Of a stretch of 64,000 nt of DNA, positions 56,423-64,000 are shown piece after piece; position 1 is the first letter of the stretch; the number at the start of each line of letters is the position of its first letter. The translations under genes were made by a program, and so were the position numbers. The stretch covers positions 63,687,897 through 63,751,896 of the forward strand of contig CP136063.1 in assembly GCA_032622095.1 (NCBI GenBank). Reading direction: 5' to 3'. Below the pieces are notes generated by a model that had not been told where the DNA came from, ran no database searches, and saw only the letters and a list, made by a program, of their open reading frames with translations. The DNA is from Siphonodentalium dalli (Eukaryota > Mollusca > Scaphopoda > Gadilida > Siphonodentaliidae).

Positions 56423-57784
56423 GAGGAAATGATTTCAAGTGAAATAAACCAACCACAGGAGGAAGCACAGCAGGCTGCGACATCAAGGAAGATAAGCCAA
56501 TCACAAGTGAGCGTGACATCAAGGAAGATAAGCCAATCACAGCGGGCTGCAACATCAAGGAAGATAAGCCAATCAAAGAAGGGAGCTACTTCAAGTGAAA
56601 TAAGCCAATCACAGCAGGCTGCGACATCAAGGATGACAAGCCTATCACAAGGGAGTGTGACATCAAGGAAAATAAGCCAATCACAAGAGAGTGTGACATC
56701 AAGAAAGATAAGCCAATCAAAGAAGGGAGCTACTTCAAGCGAAATAAGCCAATCACAGGAGGGAGCACAGCAGGCTGCGACATCAAGGATGACAAGCCAA
56801 TCACAAGAGAGTGTGACATCAAGGAAGATAAGTCAATCACAGAAGGGAGCTACTTCAAGCGAAATAAGCCAATCACAGGAGGGAGCACAGCAGGCTGCGA
56901 CATCAGGGATGACAAGCCAATCACAAGAGAGCGTGACATCAAGGAAGATGAGCCAATCACAGGAAGGAGCAGTATCTTGTGATGTAAACCAATCACAACA
57001 GGGAACGATGTCACATGAGATAAGTCACCCACAATTAAAAAGGAAGATAAGCCAATCACAGGGGAGAGTGACAACAAGGAAGATAAGCCAATCACAGGGG
57101 AGAGTGACATCAAGGAAGACAAGAGCGATGTCACGTGAGATAAGCCAATCACAGGGGAGAGTGACAACAAGGAAGATGTCACATGAGATAAGTCACCCAC
57201 AATTAAAAAGGAAGATAAGCCAATCACAGGTGGGAGTGATATCAAGGAAGACAAGAGCGATGTCACGTGAGATAAGCCAATCACAGGTGGGAGTGATATC
57301 AAGGAAGTTGTCACGTGAGATAAGCAAATTAAAGAAAGAACCCAAAGAAGCAGGGTCACGTGAGATAAGCCAATCAATGCAGGAAGCGATGTTACATGAG
57401 ATAAGCCAATCACATCAGGTTGCGAAATCAAGGATGATAAGAGCGATGTCACGTGAGATAAGCCAATCACAGGGGGGAGTGACAACAAGGAAGATGTCAC
57501 ATGAGATAAGCCAATTAAAGAAAGAAGCGTGGTTACGTCGGATATCAAGCCAATCAAAGCAGGAAGCAGAGTCACGTGTGATAAGCCAATCAATGCAGGA
57601 AGCGATGTTACATGAGATGAGCCAATCACATCAGGTTGCGAAATCAAGGATGATAAGAGCGATGTCACGTGAGATAAGCCATCCACAATTAAACAGTTTG
57701 GTTGAATCTTTGGATGGAACCAATGCAGAACAGAGGGATATGCAGAGGGCACTCATTGAGACAATAGATCTGATTTTGACGAAG
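56423..57784 (+). CDS. Exon 2: long Ser/Gln/Lys repeat region
   Basis: A polypyrimidine-AG acceptor (TTGTTATTTTTCAG) ends at 56422. The frame then runs 454 codons in phase 0 with exon 1, and could continue to TAA 57847, but AAG|GTTAGT at 57785 looks like a donor. Residues from about 65 onward consist of roughly 12-residue units with consensus TSRKISQSQ plus three variable residues; later units change to MSREISQSQ or EISHPQLKRK. Each unit has one or two SQ dipeptides and basic residues, so the protein is predicted to be extended and polar. The end (NSLVESLDGTNAEQRDMQRAL then IETIDLILTK) is non-repetitive and helix-like. Function unknown; a 300-codon antisense frame (56850-57752) is its shadow. 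Confidence 0.6.
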
Positions 57785-57847
57785 GTTAGTACATTCTGCT
57801 GGTCTAACAGACATCTGGTCGAGAAAATCTCAGGGCATCTTTTTTAA

Positions 57848-59478
57848 TCCTTTGATGGTAGAATGACATTTATGTCGCTGTACAGTTGGCTGGTGGAATG
57901 ACATTTATATTCTTAATGTTAGTTCGAGGCTAATACCATGTTACTGTGTTTTAAATAACTTCAACAAATTGTCTCCTATATGAGAACATTTCATAGATTT
58001 AATGTGAATGGATATTATCTTTATTATTATCCTTTTGGGGATATAGGATTGGGCTCTGTCTGTTCATGATAACTTTGAAGCTCTATTCTTTGTCATCGTT
58101 AGTCTGATTCTAATGATTTTCGGTATGTTGAAGAAACAACATAGGGTGGAAAGAGTATTTAGAAACTTGGTTTCATCCATTGATTTTTCCCAGAGTTCCC
58201 TTCATATTGAGTTATGGGATGGATTTTCATCACTAAATCCTTCGGCGCACCAACATTCCACATCCCTCATCTGATCATCTCTACTTCATATGGATCTTTG
58301 CAGTTCCATTTTGTCTGAGTTATCAACCATATTTTTCAAATTTTTGCAATTTTGGTCTGTTCGACTTGATAACTGATATAATTTTTGAAAAAAATCCTGC
58401 TTAAACCAATAGCGTCGGCGCAAGAGGAATTTGTTGATAAGCCTGTATGTTTATGTGTGGAATTTGGCAAATTTGTATGTGTATATTTTGACGTTTTCCG
58501 TCGCCATTGAATAGTGTGGTTGTTTTATTTATTTTTGTCCCCCCCCCCCCTTCTTTTTAAGTCACCAACAGTAACTTTGACATTACGAAATTTGATGAAT
58601 TATTGTGGAATCAATCTTGATGCATGTATTTTGCATGAAAAAGCATAAAATCAAGTGAGTTTAAGAGCCGCGAGACGGTCTTTCATTTTCACTGATTCAA
58701 CCATCCATCGTCTGTCCATCTGTTTGTCCATCGTCAGTAGACACTTGCTATCTGACTCGATAACTCAGGTACTTTTTATCAGATTGTCTTAAAATTTTAT
58801 GTGCATGTTTATGATAACACATCCCTCACCTGTATAGTTTTGATATAATTCAGTCCCCTGTAGACCTGGGTAGAATAGGCCTACTGCCCCATTACGAGTG
58901 GTAAAAAATCTCCTAATGTGGCACCCTGTTTGCCATGGGGTGCATCGAATGAGGTGTGGTGTAGGAGTCCTGGAGGTACTAGGACGGTTGTATCACGTGA
59001 GGCATCACCTTGTGGATATGACTTAGCTCATGGTCTTCTTTGGTCCTACATCTCTTAAAGACTGGTGGTTGAGTTGACCCGGCTCAATCAATCGGCTAGT
59101 CACGCCTCTCCAGTGTTTCAGATTAATTGATTGTTATATGACTCAAACAACTTTTTCTCGGGAGAAGTTAATTTCTCGCTGTTTCATGACTATTATAAAG
59201 CAAAATAAGTGATAAAACCATAAGATGATTTTTTTGTCACGTTGGTGCTGGGTGTGGGGAAGATATTCTGACCTGGACATTCCCCCCCCCCCCCACCCCA
59301 TTTGAAAAAAACGAAATTAAATAAAAATAAATTTAAATCTCAAATGTCATTTTTCTGGTCATTTCAGGATCAAACAATTAAAAGTGTCACTTAAAAAAAA
59401 TAAAAATTCTGGCCATTTCAGGATCAAACTATGAAAAGTGTGGAAAAAAAAACATTTGTCACTTGAGAACAAAAAATT
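57848..59478. other. Gene-free stretch with tandem-core fragments
   Basis: 58200-58330 and 58668-58860 resemble left parts of tandem-core elements (CACATCCCTCATCTGATCATC; CGTCTGTCCATCTG then GATAACTCAGG). Runs of C occur near 58541 and 59282. No further exon of the upstream gene could be placed. Confidence 0.4.
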
Positions 59479-60004
59479 TAAAGATGGATTATCTCTTTAA
59501 ATAACAAATTTTAAATAGTTGCGTGGGTACAAAATAATAGATATGAACTGAAGACCTATGTCCGGAAAAGCTTCTATCAATTAATATTGATTTTATTTCG
59601 AATATTAAATCGGGCCCGTTTATGTTACTATTTTTAGAACCGACCATTCGGATGAGACCGTATTGCGATATAGAGCACTGGGCTGTTCCTACGGCTACGC
59701 AACGAATGTCAAATGTCACAGATGGGTTGTTTGTATTGTTTTGTTCCACAGATATAAGCGATAATGAGTATAATTAACGTTTATTTGTGACAAAATTGCA
59801 CAATATAATTTCTGGTCTCTGTTAACAGTAACCACTATTGTTCGTTAGCTGAACAAACACACCTTTTTAGACCAGAAAATATTCGAAATAAAATTAATAT
59901 TAATCGATAGAAGCATTTGCGGACAGGAGTCTTCGATTCAAATCTAATATTTTATACCCCGGTAACTATATAATACATGTTTACAAAGAGATAATCCACC
60001 TTTA
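59479..60004. mobile_element. TIR element TTAAAGATGG, long copy
   Basis: TIRs of about 125 bp: TTTAAAGATGGATTATCTC, GAAGACCTATGTCCGGAAA, CTTCTATCAATTAATATTG and their complements at the right. 526 bp, non-autonomous. The 86-codon minus frame inside is not supported as a gene. Confidence 0.75.
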
Positions 60005-60260
60005 AAGAAAAAACAAAATTAAATCTCAACAAACAATTTTCTGGCCATTTCAGGGTCAAACGATATCAAATGAGTGAGATTATTTTTTAGTCATATATGG
60101 GGGGGGGCGGCGAAGATACCCAGGGTGGGGGGGGGACATCCTGGTGGAAGATGACGTGTTACACTGGTTTGACGACAGTATTATGGGTAAAATTCTCATA
60201 AAATACCAAGTAATATAGCCAAAATTATGAAATTGCGGTATGCGAATAACAAATCACATA

Positions 60261-60862
60261 CTTAAAGGGGTACTGTACCCAAGATGTTGTTGTTGGTTTC
60301 TATAATCCCCGAGTCGGAGAATAAGTTAACAACTTTTCCATTTTTTGAAAGTTTGTTGAGTACGAAGTATTGTTACGGATGGCAAATTTACCGGAATGCA
60401 AAAATACAAATTGTCGTTGTCGAGTAATTTTTGTAAAGTTTTCAACCAAATGAATCAAATAAACATTATATTATATGCTTAGTAGTCCCATATACTCATT
60501 TAAGTTAGTGTACCGTCACTAGTCAATGAGTGGCTTGGGTTTTCTCCCCGTATAAGCATAATGTTTCAAACGATCGTGTGTGCAATTGTTTTCCTAATCC
60601 AGTATCCCTCAATTATAATTTGATTACGTTTTGTACACGGAAATTCGAATTTTAAGAGACGCCATTTTATGGCTGGAGCCATAAAATCAATTTATATTAA
60701 ATTATTAACTTTTAAATTATTAAATTTTAAGATAGCCTATTAACCTGAGCGTTTACAGAATACATCTTCGACTCAAATTACTTATATTTCTATATAGTAT
60801 CGATAATATATCGTTGTTATCACCGGGAATTTATTGAAAATGGCGTACAGTACCCCTTTAAG
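60261..60862. mobile_element. TIR element CTTAAAGGGGTACTGTAC
   Basis: Eighteen-base inverted ends CTTAAAGGGGTACTGTAC, flanked on both sides by TA, as expected of Tc1/mariner-type target sites. About 600 bp of AT-rich interior without a transposase. Confidence 0.65.
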
Positions 60863-60999
60863 TATAAACCATGTTTTATCTTTTATTCAATCTAAATGCA
60901 TATTTTCATTTCCCACAAGTCACAACATGAGTTGCGATTTTATGTCACTTCGATCAATGTAGTTAAATATTTCTGCAGCTGGATAAAAAATAAAATAAA

Positions 61000-61490
61000 T
61001 TTATTTTTTATTTTTTTCACAATATGGTTTCAGACCTGTCCATGTTTCAATTTTCACCTGTGGTGAAATCTCTTGTTTGATCTGAACCCAATTAAAATAC
61101 AGGCAAAGTTTGAATATTGGTTCCATGCAATTATTTTTACATGAGTTGTGACTCTTTTCTGACTTAGAATTTGACTGATTTCATAACATTTTGGTTTCAG
61201 ATCGCTAACTCCTGTTTGGATTATTTGATGATCTGAATCTAAGCTGGTACATGTGTTTCCCATCTAAAAAATACAGGCCATGTTCGACTATGGGTTATGT
61301 CTTAATTATTTTCACATGAGTTACAGTTCTTTTTCGAATTAGAATTTGAAACATTTTGGCATTGAAATTAGGGGTATATCAGATATTCTTTGTAAGCTAA
61401 AATTGTTATTGTATTTTGCAGTAGTACAATTCAAAATGGCTACTAGGCATATAGTTTGCCGTACCTAGTGGTGCTCTTGTTGGAATTGAT
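61000..61490 (+). repeat. Degenerate family II-like core units
   Basis: Two diverged units with ATACAGGC, GTTTGAATATTGG or GTTCGACTATGGG and ACATGAGTT(G/A)(T/C)(G/A) followed by GACTTAGAATTTGA. Confidence 0.5.
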
Positions 61491-61649
61491 GCAGGTTTTA
61501 TTCAGTCATCACAGGCCAGATTAGGACATCTTTCTCATTGGAAAGCCACCTAGGTGGGGGATACTCTGGGCGGTGCACTTGTTTACATTCATTCATGGTT
61601 TTAATAATATTTGTATGATTTATTTTGTACAATATGCCAATATTTAGCC

Positions 61650-64000
61650 GAGTTTAAAAAAAAAACTCAGCTTATAGTTTGGCGTGGTCGGTAGGCTGGC
61701 ATCCAGCTGTGATGGGCGTGAGAATGTTAGCGCGATAACTCAAACAAATGTCAACCGATTTCATTCATAATTGGTATATGGGTCTGTTGCAACAATATCT
61801 TGAATAAGTTCAAAAACCAGGTTTATCGAATCTTTTATACGAGAGTTATGGGACTTAGTTTGTCTGTATTTAGCAATTTTGATCCTTCGTGACCGTTCAA
61901 ACAAACAAACCGATTTCACCGATAGGCGATACTCGGTATATGAGTCTAGTATCACCTCCAGATGGGAGCTATCAAATTTGAATGATTTTCGATGAAAAAC
62001 ATGGCCGCTGACCAACCATATCCCTCATCCGATCATCACCAATGGATCCCTGGGCCTCGACTGACCTCAAGATGAGTGATTACTATTTTTTCCGAATTCT
62101 GTTAAAAACTTTGCTGCCAGTGGCCATCTTGGATTTTACTCTTTGTATGACTAAATCCTTTAGCACACCTTACAGGTCACATTTCTCATCCAATCTCAAC
62201 ATACTTCATATGGATCTTCAGTGTGACCTCTAGATGGGAGCCTCCCATTTTTCCGAAATTTGTTGGATTTCAAATGTGAATACATCAACACACCCTGCAG
62301 CCCACATTTATTGCAGAATTGGTTTGAAACTTTACAGGCTTGTTTAGGATCACCTCTAGTTGGGAGCTATCAACCGATTTCAATAATTCTTTTGCGCCAG
62401 ATCCACTCTTTCAGGCAAAAATCTTGATGAGTGCCATCTTCCGATGCATAACCCTTGTATAAAACTCAGTTTATTTGCAAAAACATATTCATCCTTGGAT
62501 ATGACATCACATATAAAGTACTCACCTGCTAAAGGGTAAATTGTTTTTAAATAGGGAGGAAAATGTCAGTACCATTAGTTCGTTCTTGTGGTCAAATGTT
62601 TTTCAGCAACTTTTTGAAGTATTTTGTCTGGAATTTCAGTCAATATGATCACCAGTGCAATCACTAAATTGGACATAGCGCTGGGTGGATTGGCCGATAA
62701 AAATCACCACGGTAATTATAATATCGCTCTGTGGTATACCTTGTTACTGTTTATTTGTAACTATATCTAACTTATTGGAAAACAATGCAGGTCTAATCTA
62801 AGATATATTATAATGATAGGGAAATAAATTTCAATAACGGAAAAGCATTGGCATTTGCAATGTATACAATTTCCCCAGTTGATGTATCTTTCTGCTGTGG
62901 ATACGATCGTGATAATCTGGGATTCATCACTCATAATGGAATGGTAAACTTTTTACTTTGCTATTTACACCACATCAAAATTGTGTCTATCTAATAATTG
63001 CAAGTATGTAACTATTAAATTTCCCATGGCTATGCTGATGATGATGATGATGAGTGTTATGATGTTGATTATGATGATCGATGATGATCACAAGGAAGAG
63101 GACGAAGATGACAATGGTGATGACGATGCTTGCAATGCCTATGGTGGTGATGATGATTATGATGATGACGATGATGGTCCCGGGACGACAATGGTGAAGA
63201 TGAGAATGGTGATGAAGATGACATGATTGGGATGAGGATGAGAAGGATGATGACAAGGATGAATATGCCGATGATGATGACAATCGAGATGAAGTCATCC
63301 CTCATCTGATCATCATCAAATTTAATATGCCAGGATCTTCAGGGTGACCCCTCTAGATGGGAGCCATCAATGTTTTTGAAATTCTTTTTAAAAAAACATT
63401 GGGCACTAGCAGCCATTAATGATTTGGATTTCAAATTTGAATCCATTGGTACACCCTGCAGCCCGCATTTATTGGAAAAATGTTTTGAAAATTTAGACAT
63501 GTTTAGGATCAACTCTAGATGGGAGCTATCAACTTTAGCGATTTTCGATGAAAAACTTGGCTGCCAGTAGCCATCTTGATTTTTACTCTTTGCATGACTA
63601 ATTCATTTGGCACACCCTACAGAACACATCCATCATCTGATTGCCACCAAACTTCATATGGATCTTCGGGGTGACCCTAGCTGTGAGCTATCGATTATTG
63701 CCAAATTTCTTTGATAAACATGGCTGCCAGCAGCCACCTTGGATTTTTCTTTGTATGACTAAATACATCGGCACACCCTACAGGCCACATCCCTCATCCA
63801 ATCATCACCATATTTCATATGGATCTTCGGGGTGACCTCTAGATGGGAGCCATTGATTATTTCTTAAATTTTTTTTTTTTTTAAACATTGTCCCCTGTAG
63901 CCATCTTGTATTTCAAATTTGAATCCATCGGCACATCCTGCAACCTACATATATCTGAGAAATGTTTTGTAAATTTACAGGCATGATTAGAATCACCTCT
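61650..64000 (+). mobile_element. Tandem-core element, family V, runs off the window
   Basis: A left hairpin (GCCGAGTTT, A run, AAACTCAGC) precedes about a dozen diverged units with CACACCCTGCAGCC, CATCCCTCATC, ATCATCACCA, TTCATATGGATCTTC, GGGTGACC and CTAGATGGGAGC. The units resemble family III units (CCATCTTGGATTT), so the families are related. A GAT/ATG microsatellite interrupts it. The right end is outside the window. Confidence 0.6.
63036..63300 (+). repeat. Imperfect GAT/ATG triplet microsatellite
   Basis: Long irregular (GAT)n/(ATG)n tract open in several frames, giving Asp-rich or His/Ser-rich pseudo-proteins on either strand that have no other support. Confidence 0.85.

Noticed and set aside
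56850-57752. 300-codon minus-strand open frame of LSHVTSLLSLIG repeats
   Set aside because: Shadow of the repetitive exon 2 on the plus strand. It has no start context or splice support, and the repeat period keeps both strands open.
62981-63305. Asp-rich and His/Ser-rich open frames
   Set aside because: By-products of the GAT/ATG triplet microsatellite, open in several frames on both strands.
1-64000. tRNA or rRNA genes
   Set aside because: No cloverleaf with A/B-box motifs or rRNA-like conserved sequence was noticed by eye. A covariance-model scan would settle it.

Overview
The window is animal nuclear DNA, AT-rich and crowded with repeats. No bacterial or organellar genes are visible, and genes carry spliced GT/AG boundaries. 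Several repeat families combine a terminal hairpin, a GTCC/GTCT microsatellite and a tandem core of about 120-190 bp. That is the architecture known for pearl/CvA-type and Helentron-associated elements of bivalves, so I infer a bivalve mollusc. The genus is not determined. Layout: 1-5 kb holds a tandem-core element, a piggyBac-like fold-back MITE, a 60-bp tandem array, a second palindromic MITE and a solo LTR with a 5-bp target duplication. 5-7 kb holds small decayed coding pieces. 7.7-9.4 kb is a decayed Ty3/Gypsy gag-protease region on the minus strand. 12.9-15.7 kb is a hAT transposase pseudogene cut by a MITE. At 16.6 kb there is a 47-base poly-C run. 18.6 kb has a candidate terminal exon. 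19.5-20.3 kb and 29.4-31.3 kb are two decayed copies of the same tandem BEN-domain gene fragment, both carrying the same palindromic insertion. 21-22.4 kb is another tandem-core element. 23.9-25.5 kb is the 3' end (integrase tail, polypurine tract, LTR) of a minus-strand Gypsy element. 25.7-28.9 kb is an array of three transposon copies and two spacer copies, bounded by a single target duplication. 32 kb has an SGNH-hydrolase-like fragment. 34 kb has a 30-bp minisatellite. 36.3-36.6 kb has a transposase-like relic. 37.4-43.3 kb is dominated by tandem-core elements, including an array of about 20 units of 160 bp. 44-54 kb is mostly MITEs and repeats. 54.7-57.8 kb carries the only gene that looks intact. 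58-64 kb is again repeats. The intact candidate (plus strand) has a first coding exon ending in a splice donor, an intron filled by a minisatellite built from copies of that exon end plus the donor, and a second exon of 454 codons made of about 12-residue Ser/Gln-rich repeats. Splice phases match (0/0) and an in-frame stop precedes the start codon. I do not recognise the protein. The rest of the coding signal is mobile-element or pseudogene material, so there is no pathway or operon-like organisation to describe.
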